Positions 33,521 through 45,589 of a stretch of DNA of 64,000 bases are shown one piece after another. Origin of the DNA: Galeruca laticollis (taxonomy: Eukaryota > Arthropoda > Insecta > Coleoptera > Chrysomelidae). The notes beneath the pieces are model-generated. The model was not told where the DNA came from, made no database searches, and saw nothing but the letters and a program-made list of their open reading frames with translations. Both the position numbers and the translations under genes were made by a program. The DNA is taken from NCBI GenBank assembly GCA_963921935.1, contig OY998176.1, positions 83,058,960-83,122,959 of the forward strand. The letters are read 5' to 3'. The first letter of the stretch is position 1, and each line of letters opens with the position of its first letter.

Positions 33521-35170
33521 TTTAACAGGGAAAGTGCGTCGTTTCCGGTCTAGATCGAAAAATTGACTTAACTGCTCGGAAAAGTATGGTTCACGTAAGA
33601 GATATAGTGCGAAATTTAAAGTTTCGGCTTATCCTTTGATTTGAATACTGTCATAGTCCAGTCAATGTTATAATTTAAAATGCTTATTAGACGATATATT
33701 CATTTAATATTATAACTTCAACTAACAATCGTTAAAATGTATTTAATAATTTTATAATTATTAAATACATCTTAAACATAACAGCAGACAATTAACACTA
33801 CCTTATATCTCGTTTTATTAACAAGAATTGGTAATATAATTTTCAAATAACATATTATTTTCACTGAATTATAAGCATATTTTGAGATAGCAGTTTTTTC
33901 AAAACACACACGTGTCTACAAGCGATAAGGACGGCTCATTATTTAGTTGGTGCGCTAGCATCAATATAGAGTGTAGTGTGTAAGTGGTATTGGTAAAAAT
34001 AAACAAAATATTACCACCTTTCAGAGTCTAGCTCCGCAACATTACTTAAAGGGGATATGCCATTACATTTCTGCACTATATGTTTTGCGCGTACTTATAC
34101 CTACTTTCCCGAGCTCTTAAGTGTTCATTAAAGACAAAATACCAGCATCTAGCCAGAGAGAATTTTTCGAAGGGTATGTTAAATATTACAGTTGTCATGA
34201 CAATACCGTAGCCGTCTGTCAGTAGATGTTTTTGACGTTTTAGATTAGTGGAGTGGACTGTTGAGTTTGCCCTTCACTACTGCACCTAAGTAAATGTGTT
34301 GTTTGTTTTTCTTCGATAAAGTTGTGGAAAGAAGGACCAGTCGTAATTTTAAGTAACGTTTAATAAAACACTTAAATACGACAATTTTAAACACGTAAAT
34401 CACTTTACAACAAAATAGTAACAAGATAGAGCAACAAGAATGTCCACAGCTAGTTGATAGTTGGTTACAGTTTTCTTAAAGATACTAAATGCTCGTGAGG
34501 TACATATGTATACTTTTCCGCTAATTCTCGAACGAAGTCACAGAAATTTGCACGTTTTTATATTGCGTCGTAACGCGAGAGATATTTTAACAGTTCAGGT
34601 TGATCTACATACAGTTTACGCACACTGTATGTATCGATCGCGAGGAATTGTCACACTTTTTTATGTCGACCGATCCAGAGTGGATTTAGTTCTGTACTGC
34701 CTGATGTTGAGAAACTGACTGTTTGTAAATTGGTTAATTTCTGTAGATATTCGCATGTTTTTTGGGGGTAGGACTTTCTCTTTCAGACTATAACTCTGTT
34801 AGTTGAATGGTGATATTTTTTGACATGAAGGTAAATTACCCACTTTACCGTGAAGCGGTAAATAGTCTCCTGTTAATTAATTTATGTCAATCCATAAAAC
34901 ATTCATTTCGAATACTTGATTCCCTATTCATTTGTGAAAGGGTTTGAAATATTGTTCACAGTGCTAATTGAAGGATCGTAGATCACTCAAAGTTATTTGT
35001 AGTAACATTTCAATAGTTTTGGAAAGTTTCATAATCTCTATTTCATAAAAAGATCGTAAGGTTCATTTGAACCATGTAAAATTCAATTCTTTGGTTTTTT
35101 GTTGAGCAGGCACTTAAAGCTAAACTTTCTTTTATTAATGGGCGTTTACGACCATTAAAGTGAATAATAA
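33521..35170. other. no gene recognised
   Basis: 1.6 kb of mostly A+T-rich sequence. The only structure is the short palindrome at 33737-33770. The frame at 34461-34718 has no recognisable domain. Confidence 0.5.
33737..33770. repeat. 34-bp hairpin, 15-bp perfect arms
   Basis: ATGTATTTAATAATT and its exact reverse complement are separated by TTAT. Isolated and purely A+T apart from one G and one C; it may be chance in such sequence. Confidence 0.6.
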
Positions 35171-35171
35171 G

Positions 35172-37534
35172 GGTTTAACATTACCATAGATATTCAAACT
35201 TGTTCGAGAATTCACAGTAATGTAAAATTTCTTACGATTCTTACAAAAGACTCTGCAACTTGCATTGATAATGTATTTATTAGAACAGCAAATCAGTATA
35301 GTGTAAAAGTAGTTGACCTTTGTTTATCTGATCACTATGCTCAATTTATTGATTTCCACACTGGTAATTCAGCTCAAAAAAGCTGTAAATTACCTGTTAA
35401 ATTTTTCAGACGGTCATATTCTGAAGACAACATGGAACAGTTTCATGATTTGCTGGGAGCTGAAGATTGGATTACTGTTGTTGGTCAGATCTGTCCCAAT
35501 TTAGCTTATGATCAATTTGCGGAGATTGTCTTATCTTGTTTTGAAACTGCCTTTCCAAAAAAGCTAGTTACACGAGGACCGAAGACTAAATACAAGAAGT
35601 CTAATGGCTTTACATTGAGTGCTGATTTGTTGGAATTAAGAAATAATGTGGCATTATATACTACTCTTGCTAAGCATGATAGACGATATATTGAAATTAG
35701 TAAAGTGTTAAATAATACATATAGGCTTAGGTTGGAACAGGCCTCTAAACAATTCTATGATAATCGAATTTTAAACTCGGAAAATAAGACTAAAGAAACC
35801 TGGGAAATAATTAGGGAATTGCAAAAAACAAACAAATCAAGTAGCCAACTCAAATTATATGATCAGGGTAACCAAATAAGTGATTCTGTTTTAGCAAATA
35901 AATTCAATATAAATTTTACTAAACCCCCTATTGATAGTTTAGTTTGTGATGCAGAATTTTTCAATGAAAATATCTCTTCTAATATTAAAACCTTCTATAT
36001 GTTTCCTGTTTCAGAGGAGGAGGTTTTAGAATTAATACTATCTTTAAAAAATACTATTGCAGTTGGTACTGATGGATTAAATAATAAATTAATTAAAAAG
36101 TGTGCCGGTCTATTGACAAAGCCATTGAGTTTCTTATTGAATTTGTCAACTGAGAGGGGAATCTTCCCTGAATCTTTAAAACTGGCTAGAGTAGTTCCCA
36201 TTTACAAAAAAGGAGATCCTAATGATATTAATAACTATAGACCAATTAGTATTTTGTCTACTATCTCCAAAGTGTATGAATTGAATATTAAAAATCAGTT
36301 ATGCAATTTTTTTGCTAAATTTAAGCTATTATCGCCCTCACAGCATGGTTATAATTCAAAAAAAGGTACAGAGACTGCATTGATAGAGTTCCATAATAGA
36401 ATTGTTAGATCTCTTGATATTAAAAAGCATGTAATGGGTTTATTTATTGATTTTTCAAGCGCTTTTGACTGTGTGGACCACAAACTTTTACTGCTTAAAC
36501 TGTCTAAATATGGGATAAGAGGTATACCACTCAATTTGTTGGAGTCATACTTATCAAATAGAAAACAAATTGTTCAAGTGAATAATACTCTTGGTTTGGA
36601 ACTAGAAGTCTCACAAGGTGTTCCCCAGGGATCGATTTTGGGTCCATTTTTATTTTTGGTTTTTGTTAATGACTTACTCACTACATTAAATGCTGTCCCT
36701 GGAATATATCCAACTTGTTATGCTGACGACATTAATATTGTAATTATTGAAGACAATGAGGATGCTCTGAAAATATCAACAGAGAGAACATATGATCAAG
36801 TTGTGATGTGGTCAGAGAGGAATAACATAAAATTAAACAAAACTAAAACAAATACGGTGCTGTTTAATAATCATGGACAATTTAGACAGAGCCAATTGTT
36901 TGAAAACACTGGATTTCCTATTACATCTAAGGAAAATATTAAATTATTGGGTGTCACTATCGACTATGGCATTACCTGGCATTCACATATTGACAACTTG
37001 TGTAACAAATTAAGGAAAAGCTGCTATAGCCTTAGATTTCTTGCCAGTCATTGTAGTAAAAATACACTCTTAACAGTGTATCATGCTAATTTTCACTCCC
37101 ATCTAAAATATGGCATACAAATTTGGGGGACCTGTTCTACCAGGCAAAGGGTATTTGTTCTTCAAAAGTATGCTATAAGAATTATTGCAAAACTCAGAAT
37201 AAGAGATTCTTGTAGGGAGTTTTTTAAAAAATACAAAATATTGACCCTGGCTGGTGTATATATATTGGAAGCATGTACTTTCATTCATAGGAATAGATCG
37301 ATTTATGTGGCCGAGCGTGCTTCTCATCACTATAAAACAAGAAACAAAAGTCAATTATTGGTGCCTAGACACCATACTGCACTTTTTGAAAAGAATCTAG
37401 AGTATCTAGGATGTAAATTTTATAATATCCTCCCAGAGGATATAAAAAACAGTAATTTCTACAATTTTAAAAATAAACTAAAGCAGTTTTTACTAGGAAA
37501 AAACTACTACACCATAGAGGAGTTTTTTAATTGA
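35172..37534 (+). CDS. non-LTR retrotransposon polymerase (Jockey/CR1 group), 5'-truncated but open
   Basis: The frame is open from about 35172 to the TGA at 37532-37534; the first Met-initiated stretch is 700 codons from 35432. Codons before that Met encode the end of the apurinic-type endonuclease (CIDNVFIR, DLCLSDHYAQF), so 35432 is not the true start and the element is truncated within the endonuclease. RT blocks by residue from Met 35432: VGTDGLNNKLIKKCA (~209), RPISILSTISKVYE (~270), FIDFSSAFDCVD (~336), QGVPQGSILGPF (~390), CYADDINIV (YADD at 430-433), ENIKLLGVTIDYGITW (~505). The C-terminal region ends YYTIEEFFN. Catalytic residues are intact. It would copy its own RNA at a nicked target, but without the endonuclease N-terminus this copy cannot move alone. 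Confidence 0.92.
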
Positions 37535-37818
37535 TAAATTGTCTTTCTGTTGTTACCTGCTATGAATCTGCCAAAAATTGTTTTGTTTTTGTGGAACTGT
37601 TTTCATTATTTTTAAGGGTTGTCTGTGGTCTTTGATGTAAACAATTATATATGTGTATGTGTATATATATGAATATATATGTGTGTGTGTTTTGTGTTCT
37701 TTAGTTAAGTCATTTTATTATACTTTGTGACATGTTTCACTATAACTGTTGTATAATTTTTTTGTACAATATTTTTTTTATGTGAAATAAATTACTTTCT
37801 TTCTTTCTTTCTTTCTTA
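37535..37818 (+). other. LINE 3' UTR with CTTT microsatellite tail
   Basis: Follows the polymerase ORF. It contains an AATAAA-like GAAATAAATT and ends in five to six CTTT units (37795-37818), a typical simple-repeat tail of CR1/Jockey-like LINEs rather than poly(A). A (TG/TA) microsatellite lies at 37648-37690. Confidence 0.65.
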
Positions 37819-37848
37819 TTGATTTGTCATCGTGATATATATACAGCA

Positions 37849-38157
37849 TGTCATCTCACAACAAACACAAATGTTATGATTCCTAAATTGATCGAAACAT
37901 CAACGTTTAATAATTGTTCATTGCATAACTGCACATTCAACATAAATATTAATAATAAATGAGTTGAGTTTTTTTATAAATTTTGAGCAATAAATACCTA
38001 TTCTGTTCCTGTATTATTGTCAAATTATTGGTGGCTGCACAAAAAATATTGTACGCGTCACACTCGGAAAATTTATTTACAGGGCTCGCATGCTTCAGCG
38101 TCGCCCTGAAACTTACATGCTCGCCCTGTAAAGTATCACTTTCCGAGCTTGACACGT
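37849..38157 (+). mobile_element. Crypton-like element, solitary 3' end
   Basis: A short open stretch ends in NCSLHNCTFNININNK before TGA (37960-37962), matching the C-terminal tail NCVFNINIDNN of Crypton-like element 2. About 90 bp further on, a hairpin of about 105 bp (38052-38157) has arms ACTCGGAAA..TTACAGGGCTCGCATG and a complement with AAAGTATCACTTTCCGAG. The same AAAGTATCACTTTCCG block ends element 2. The catalytic domain is missing; the preceding LINE ends a few bases upstream and may have displaced it. Confidence 0.7.
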
Positions 38158-38159
38158 AA

Positions 38160-38560
38160 ATAACTATTGTAATCATCTATAAGCCAAGAACATTTATCGA
38201 TTCTCGCAATCTTAGCGATAGAAAAATCGAATTGCACATGAGATTAATGATGACATGGCCATAGATTTGTCTGCAGAACAAAAGATTCGAAGAGTAAAAT
38301 TGTTAATTTCAATGTGGAATACAATACAATTCAGACCATATCATGTCTTATCCTAATTAAAATATATGTCCTACACTTCCACGTATGTATATATTTATGA
38401 AGAAATAGGATTAACACAGGAAGATCAACCCTAGACCGATCGTTGTGGCATTTTTTTCGGGGTGCCTATATGTCCGTCAGTGAAAGTCTAATGGATGAAA
38501 TGATGATTAAGGTAAAAATATGGTCTAGCGGGGTCGGCATTTTTCAGTTTTTGCCCCCCT
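38160..38560. other. no gene recognised
   Basis: A+T-rich spacer. Nothing supported. Confidence 0.4.
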
Positions 38561-38564
38561 CGAA

Positions 38565-38655
38565 AAAATTCTAACTATTATATGGCAGTGAAACTTGGGC
38601 AATAGATAAAGAACAAAGAATACTAGCCACATGGGAAGTAAAGCTGATATGATTA
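38565..38655 (+). pseudogene. RTE-like LINE scrap
   Basis: One short frame reads LLYGSETWAIDKEQRILATW, the well-conserved ..YG(C/S)E.W.. block after the reverse transcriptase of RTE-type LINEs. It abuts the tandem-repeat element at 38715. Confidence 0.55.
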
Positions 38656-38714
38656 AAAACAAAAAAAAGTTGAAAAATTCACAAACAATATACCGTTTTT
38701 ATAGTATCTCTAAT

Positions 38715-39492
38715 AAGAAGATTTTTACTTTTCCGCCAACCTATCTAATATGCGAGAAAAGTATTGGTTTACCCACAAAAAAGTTGGAAATTTGAAATTT
38801 TTTTTTGAGTTATTTTTACGTTATCCATCAACAACAACACGAAAAAACGGATTTTAGAAAAAAATCCTGTGTGTATGTCGTCGTCGGCCACTTTTCCTTG
38901 CAAGTCTTGTTAGCACGATACAGCCTCCGGAGTGCAATAAGTCACCAATTTTATGATGGAATATTGTTAAGGACATTTCACAGATGAACCCTATTGATTT
39001 TCAGCTCACCAGAGCCAGTACAACGGGTGCTATGGTACTTGAAGTACGACATTTTGTCGTTTTTCGAGAAATTTCAGTTTGTTAGCACGATACAGCCTCC
39101 GCAGTTCAACAAGTCACCAATTTTATGATTGAATATTATTCAGGGCATCTCACTGATGAACCCTATTGATTTTCAGCTCACCATTTTTGGAGAATTTTCA
39201 GTTTGTTAGCACGATACAGCCTCCAGAGAGTATACGATTGATCAACTTTATGAATAAGTATTGTTCAAGGTGTCTCACAGATGTACCCTATTGATTTTCA
39301 GTTGACTAAAGCGAGTACAGCGGGTCCTATAAAACTAGATATACTAAATTTTGGTTATTTTTGGAGAAATTTCGGTTTGTTAGCACAATACATCCCCCGA
39401 AGTGTATACAAGTAACAATTTTATGATAGAATATTGTTCAGGGCCACAGATGCGGAAAAGTTAGTTTTAATCTTTAAAACCGTTTATTTTAA
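38715..39492 (-). mobile_element. tandem-repeat element, copy 2 (AAATAAACGG family), full length
   Basis: Minus orientation: starts at about 39492 with the AAATAAACGG end, carries three to four tandem units (GATACAGCCTCCGGAG-type phrases at 38920, 39092, 39210, 39385), the GTTGTTGTTG/CGACGACG spacer at 38830-38890, and ends TTAGATAGGTTGGCGGAAAAG at 38722-38745. Unlike copy 1 it has two different ends, and it gives the uninterrupted version of the site where copy 3 carries a large palindrome. Confidence 0.7.
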
Positions 39493-39494
39493 TT

Positions 39495-40325
39495 TATCTG
39501 CAAAATTATAACTAAAAACTTGTTTGTAAATCATCTGTTACTCAAAGTATGTCTCAATACACGCAATAGAAGGTGTGAACTATGTGGGAGACCCTGTACC
39601 AACAGTTTATTTCAAATTAAAATAAACTCGAGGTTCTCGACTTCTCAAGGATTTCTTCTAACTCATTTACCAACAATTATCGCCATTAAGTCGATTCTGC
39701 AGTTGACGAACATATATAATTATTAACAAACAAAAAGTGATAAAAGTTCGGCAGCCATCTTGTGTAAAATCCCCTAAAATACCGAGCCTGATAAATAAAA
39801 CAAGAAAACGCTCGGTTTCATAAAATTTATCTGCCCATGAATCATAATTTAAATTATAATATGGGAGTTACCTACCGCACGCTGTTGCCAAGTTTACCGG
39901 AATTACAATCCTTGATTATTCCGTAAAGCATTCATTCATTAATACGTGGGGAATTGTGGGTAGATTTAGATGATGTTTGATAAGTCAGTTTCATATTTTA
40001 TTTTGTGTAAGTTTAATGGTTTGAAATGTAACAATAATAAACTATTTGAATCTGTTTGTACCTATATAATTTCTATATGTTGTTTTTTCATCTTGATTGC
40101 CTATCATTTCTTCTTCGAGTGCCTATTCGTTTGGAATATTGGCGACCATCCTAGCTATAATGACCTTATTGACTGCTGCTTTAAACAGTTCTGTCGTAAT
40201 TTTTGAAAACCACGTCCTCATGTTTTTGAGCCACGATATTCTTTTCTTCAAGATCTCCGCTCTTTCCAATCAGTTTTCCTTGAATGATGGTTTTTAAGCG
40301 GTTATATTCGGTGTTTCTTTCAAAG
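39495..40325. other. no gene recognised
   Basis: Spacer of A+T-rich sequence. Overlapping short frames at 39970-40297 have no domain match. Confidence 0.45.
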
Positions 40326-40329
40326 GGCA

Positions 40330-42115
40330 ACAGGGAAGTAGCATTTATTGTGGGAAAAAACTAAGAGAAAACATCTTGGAATTTACAGCAGTAAATGAGA
40401 GGATAGCAGTCTTGTTAATTGAAGCAAAATCATCTTATTTATCAGTCCTAAACGTATACGCACCAATAGAAACTGCAAAAGATGAAGAAAAAGATATATT
40501 TTACGAAAAACTTGAGGAATATATTATGAAAGTACATAAAGAAGATACAGTAGTTATTTTGGGAGATTTTAATGCACACATTGGCAAAGAAGATCATATA
40601 AAGAATGTGACTGGCAAACATACCATAAACGAAAAAACCAATAATAATGGACAAAGGCTTTGTAATTTCGCAGTACAAAATACAAACACAAAAAATGCCA
40701 TAAAATTACCTGGAGATCCCCAGACCACATAACCAAATTGATCATGTAGTCTCAAGAAGAAATTAATCAGCAATCAGAGACGTAAGGACGTATAGGGGAG
40801 CTTGCGCTGACTCTGACCACTACATGATCACGGCAATTTTGAAACAAAAAATAAAAAGACTGATCAATAGTAGACATATAATGAATAAATGGTATATACA
40901 AAAGTTAGAAGATATGAAAACTAGAAAGGAATATGAAAAGCACATGGAAATATTACTGGAAGACAAGGAAAATGGTATGCAAATCAATGAAGTTCAAGAC
41001 AAATGGAATCAAATAGAAGAATGTATAAGTACAGCGGCAAAAGAAAAAATAAGCATTAAAAAGAACAGACCAAAAAAAGGTTGGTAGAGAAAATAGAAGC
41101 CGAAAATAATAATAAAAACTCAAAATTATTCTACAGAAAAATTAATGAACAAAATAGAGTATCTAAGCCCAAACAAATTGGAATTAAAGATAAAAATGGA
41201 AAAGCTGTAGAAAACGAAACAGAATATAAAGCAACCTGCATGGAATATTTTAAGAATGTATTAACAAAGACGGAAATACTGGAAGAATTTTTGGAAGATC
41301 AAGAAGTTGAAGAAGGTGAAATACCAGAACCAACCCTCAAAGAAATAAAAGAAATCATCAGTAAAAGCAAAAACGGGAAAGTACCAGAAAGTGACGGGAT
41401 AAATATTGAATTAATTAAGTATGGAGGAGAAAAACTGACGGAACAAATATACAAATTAATAAGACATTTATGGAGACATAAAAAGATGCCGGAAGGGTAG
41501 AGGCTAGGTCAAATAGTAACAATACATCAAAAAGAGGATCAAGAGAACAGCACATATTATAGAGGGATTACACTACTTAACACGACATATAAAATACTGT
41601 CTACGCTTATCCAAAAAAGCCTAGCTAGCAGAATAAACACAATATTTGGTCAATACCAACACGGGTTTAATATAGGTGAATCAACCATAGACCCAGTTCA
41701 TATCCGGAAACAAATAATGGTAAAAACGTACGAACATTAAATCGGAATGGAGATGCTATTTATAGATTTTGAGAAGTCTAATGAGAGCACTTAAAATTAT
41801 GGGGATCAATAAACAACTAAGAAAATTAGTCTGGATGACTATGAAACAACAGTTACAGTCAAAAAGCGCAGAAAGGTGAAACGGACAGATTCGAAATTAA
41901 CAAAAGCGATTAACAGGGAGATTCTCTGTCAACAACTCTATTTAATTTGGCGCTTGAATATGTAGTTAGAAATGTGGACAAAGGAAACATAAGGACAAGG
42001 GGTGGGCAATTGGTAGCATATGCAGACGACTTAGTGTTGGTGCAACAAACAGAGGGATTATGGAAAAGTTTAAAGAAATTGGGGTAGAAGGTAAAAAATG
42101 AGTCTAAAAATAATT
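40330..42115 (+). pseudogene. RTE-like LINE, endonuclease and RT (5' part of an interrupted copy)
   Basis: Endonuclease pieces: SSYLSVLNVYAPIETAKDEE, VVILGDFNAHIGKEDHI (catalytic D-x-N), RGACADSDHYMI (SDH motif). The linker and RT follow: NGKVPESDGINIELIKYGGE, YYRGITLLNTTYKILS, QHGFNIGEST, LFIDFEKS, GQLVAYADDLVLVQQT (catalytic YADD, 42018). There are several stops and frame changes (40730-40820, 41085, 41500, 41740-41900). Sequence ends at LKIIETK, and the missing continuation (KVIMTVNKHLMR) is found at 47100, so the element was split by later insertions. Confidence 0.85.
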
Positions 42116-42120
42116 GAAAC

Positions 42121-42606
42121 AAAAATAAAAATAAACGGTTTTAAAGATTAAAACCAACTTTCCCGCATCTGTGGCCCTGAACAATATTCTATCATAAAAT
42201 TGTTACTTGTTTACACTTCGGGGGATGTATCGTGCTAACAAACCGAAATTTCTCCAAAAATAACCAAAAATTCAGTATATCTGGATTTATAGGACTCGCT
42301 GTACTCGCTCTAGTTAACTGAAAATCAATAGGGTATAGCTGTGAGACACCTTGAGCAATATTCAATCATAAAATTGATCAATGGTATACTCTCTGGAGGC
42401 TGTATCGTGCTAACAAACTGAAAATTGACAAAAATTTGGTACTTCTAGTACCATAGCACCTGTTGTACTGGCTTTAGTGAGCTGAATATCAATAGGGTTC
42501 ATCTTTGAGACGCTCTGAATAATATCCAATATAAAATTGGTCACTTGTATATACTCCGGAGGCTGTATCGTGCTAACAAACTGAAACTTCTCCAAAAATG
42601 ACAAAA

Positions 42607-42607
<1 letters not shown>
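42121..42607 (+). mobile_element. tandem-repeat element copy 3, left part
   Basis: Starts AAATAAACGGTTTTAAAGAT inside the RTE-like LINE and runs through units ending ..CTCCAAAAATGACAAAAAT at 42607, where the (AAT)n tail of the minus-strand LINE begins. The rest of the unit (AGTACGGTAGCACC..) resumes at about 46352. Confidence 0.75.

Positions 42608-42677
<70 letters not shown>
42608..42677. repeat. (AAT)n microsatellite, LINE 3' tail
   Basis: About 23 uninterrupted AAT units. Its place at the 3' end of the minus-strand LINE identifies it as the retrotransposon tail. Confidence 0.9.
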
Positions 42678-42679
<2 letters not shown>

Positions 42680-42908
42680 ATTCATTTGCATATTTAAACT
42701 GGTTTTACATAACAATAATATTATAATTGACCTAATGCAAAAAAGAGCCAGAAAACAATTTTAAAAAGCTCTAGTCTGACCCCTGTGTTAATTACAAAAC
42801 TTAATTTTAAATAAAGTAAAGCCTTACAATAATTAATGTGTACATATAATAGAACACGAAAGATCGAAAGAAATCAATAGTGGTAATGCGAGTATGAGTA
42901 AGAAAAAA

Positions 42909-45548
42909 CTAATTTTCATCTATCAAACTTCTTTTTATATTGATCTTAAAACTGTTCAGATTCAGTACTTTCAGAGAAGGAGGAACCCTATTGTATAGGT
43001 GGTAAATATTGTATGTGAAGCTTCGTTTCAACATTTGTGTCCTATGAGGTGGTGGTGATATAAGCCCTTTAAAACGCAAATTGAGCGTATGAACATCAGT
43101 ACGATATTTTATTTTATTTACCAAATAAGTGGGTCTCTTGTTCAAAATAATATTGTGAAAGAAGATAATTGCATGCAATTTCCTACGTTTTTGCATATTT
43201 AGCCATTCAGCATCTACAAGTTTATATGAAACAGGGTCATATTTACGAATGCCATAAATATATCTTAAACATGATTTTTGAGCTTTTTCGATACGTTCTG
43301 TGTCTGTCGCATCTAAACAAGGTCCATATACGACATCGCAGTAATTAAATTGACTTAAAACCAGCGAATTTGTTAGTTGAATTTTTTGTTTGTGTGATAG
43401 TAAATGTCGATGTGGATATAATAGTTTAAGAGATGCGTAAGATTTACTCAAGCATAAATCAATATGTTTTTAAACCTCAAATCACTATCAATAGTTAGTC
43501 CAAGATTTTTTACTTCATGAGTACATTTGATTTCATTATTGTCTATCTTGACAGATATTTGACGTTCAACTGTCGCATAGTTCTTCCCAAAGAATATAAC
43601 CGATGACTTATTGGAATTAATTTGCAAAAAATGTAATTTAGCAAATTGTACCAGAGCATTTATATCACGATTGATACAATTTTCAGCTATACCTGTATTT
43701 GCATGTTGAAATGAAAAATAAATTTGCGCGTCGTCAGCATATAAATGACTTTCACAATATTGCAAACACGACGTTATGTTATTTGTATATATATTAAATA
43801 ATAGTGGACCCAAAATAGATCCCTGTGGGACGCCACAACAAATTTTTTCTTTAGAGGACTGCCCCAAGCAAGTTTCAACCTACTAAAATCTATTTTCAAG
43901 ATAACTTCTTATTATATGAACAGCTTTATCAGCGAAGCCTTCCGAAATGCAAAATAGCATACAACAATGTATGACTAATGGTGTCAAAAGCCTTTGAAAA
44001 ATCTAACAATACTGGAGCCGTACACTTCCATAAATCGATCTCTCTCAAAATATTATCAGTCATATTCATTAATGCAGAGGAACAACTATAACCGGCTCTA
44101 AAGCCTGATTGATTTTCAGGTAAAATCAAATACTGCTCGAGATGACATTTTATTTGTTTGTTCATGACTGTTTCCAAAACTTTTGACAAACATGGTAAAA
44201 TACTAATTGGACGCAAATCGCTATAGTTTAGAACATCAGATTTTTTAGGTAACGGAGTAACCCTAGCTATTTTCCAGCTATTAGGGAACTTATTTTCCAA
44301 CAAACAAGAATTAATAATTTTAACAATAACCGGTAAAGCTCTAGGACAGCACAAGAGTATCATTTCTAAATTAATTAAATCAGGTCCAGTAGAAAGAGAC
44401 TTTATTTCATTTAAATATGCTTCAATTTCTTCAATACTAACAGTAGAAAAGGAAAAAAGTTCATGAAAATTTTGTTTTAGATTGGTACCATAGTAACTTA
44501 ACAAATTGTTATCAGGTTGTTGCTCTTGTGAAGAATATTGCATGAAAAAGTCGTTTATTTCAATTTGTTTATTAATGAATTCAGGTATTGTATTTGTTTT
44601 TCGCCTATTAAGAATGTTTAGTTGGTACAGTTTTTTCCAGAGAGAATTGGTATTGTTATTAATGCAAAAATTTAAATAACTCTTTTTTTCATTACTTATC
44701 GCTATATTTGTTTGATTACGAATTTGTTTATAATAATTCCAGTGCGCATTTCCTTTAGTTTTTTTAAATCTATTATAAGCTTTGTTTTTCATATTAATCA
44801 TAGTTTGAATATTATCCGTTAACCACGGAGGTTTTTGATATCTACTTAATATTGTCTTTAGAGGTGCTAATACATCAAAAATATTAAGTAATATATTATT
44901 AAAATAGTTAACTTTCTCATCAATACAGTTTATATAAAAAATGTCCTCAAACGGGACATTTAATATAAATTCGTGCAACAAATTGTGATCGATTCGTTTA
45001 AGGTTTCTAAATGTTACATAAGTTTTATTTTCGAAGGTTTTTTTCCCAAATTTACAAAATACTAAACAGTGGTCAGAGATATGCGAAACTTCTAGATTAC
45101 CTGCAGTATAAGCAGACACAGATCTTGAAAAAACATCAAGCAAAGTTTTTGAAGTTTTAGTCACTCTTGTGGGTTTATCTATTACATGTTGCAAATCAAA
45201 TATTTCTAAAAGCGAATTAAATGTTTGAGTATTCGCATTATCCAAGTCCAATAAATTTGTGTTAATATCACCACCAAAAATCAAGTTATTGTAGGAAACT
45301 GTGAAGTCAGATAGTGTATCTTCGAAATACTCGATAAAATCAACGAAACTTTGTTTTGGAGGCCTATATAGACAACCTATAACGCAATAGTTATTATTAA
45401 TTTTAATTTTTACCCACAACTGTTCCAAATAGGAATTATTTTGTGTGTTCAAAATATCAAATTTAAATTTTGTGCTGATATACATACCCACACCACCACC
45501 TCTCGAACCTCTATCCCTTCTTCCCACTCTTTCGCTCTTCCTTCTCAA
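42909..45548 (-). pseudogene. LINE ORF2: endonuclease and reverse transcriptase, frameshifted
   Basis: The first frame (45548-43929, 539 codons) has the endonuclease from GGGVGMYIST onward (GCLYRPPKQSF, IFGGDINTNLLD, VSHISDHCLV), the linker, and early RT blocks (TGPDLINLEMILL, RPISILPCLSKVLE, NQSGFRAGYSCSSAL, VLLDFSKAFDTI). The frame then shifts near 43925, passes two adjacent TAG codons (about 43882-43887) and resumes with GVPQGSILGPLLFN and HLYADDAQIYF (catalytic YADD near 43742). A second shift at 43448 leads to the C-terminal region (LSHKQKIQLTNSLVLSQFNY..). The endonuclease N-terminus is missing between ORF1 and 45548. Inactive. Confidence 0.9.
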
Positions 45549-45589
45549 CTTATAACAACTAAAGTAAGCTTCGCAATAGCATCGAGTGG

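Noticed and set aside
33737..33770. Short A+T hairpin as a microRNA precursor
   Set aside because: The stem is too short (15 bp) and the loop only 4 bases, and nothing else supports transcription.
34461..34718. 85-codon frame as a possible small host gene
   Set aside because: No domain, no start context or partner exon, and a frame of this length is expected by chance.
40376..42090. Similarity of the RTE-like ORFs to proteins annotated as craniofacial development protein 2
   Set aside because: That annotation commonly reflects RTE-type endonuclease/RT sequence. The YADD, endonuclease motifs and repeated fragments show a LINE.
42410..42715. Open frame with a long Ile run
   Set aside because: It is translation of the (AAT)n tail of the LINE, not a gene.
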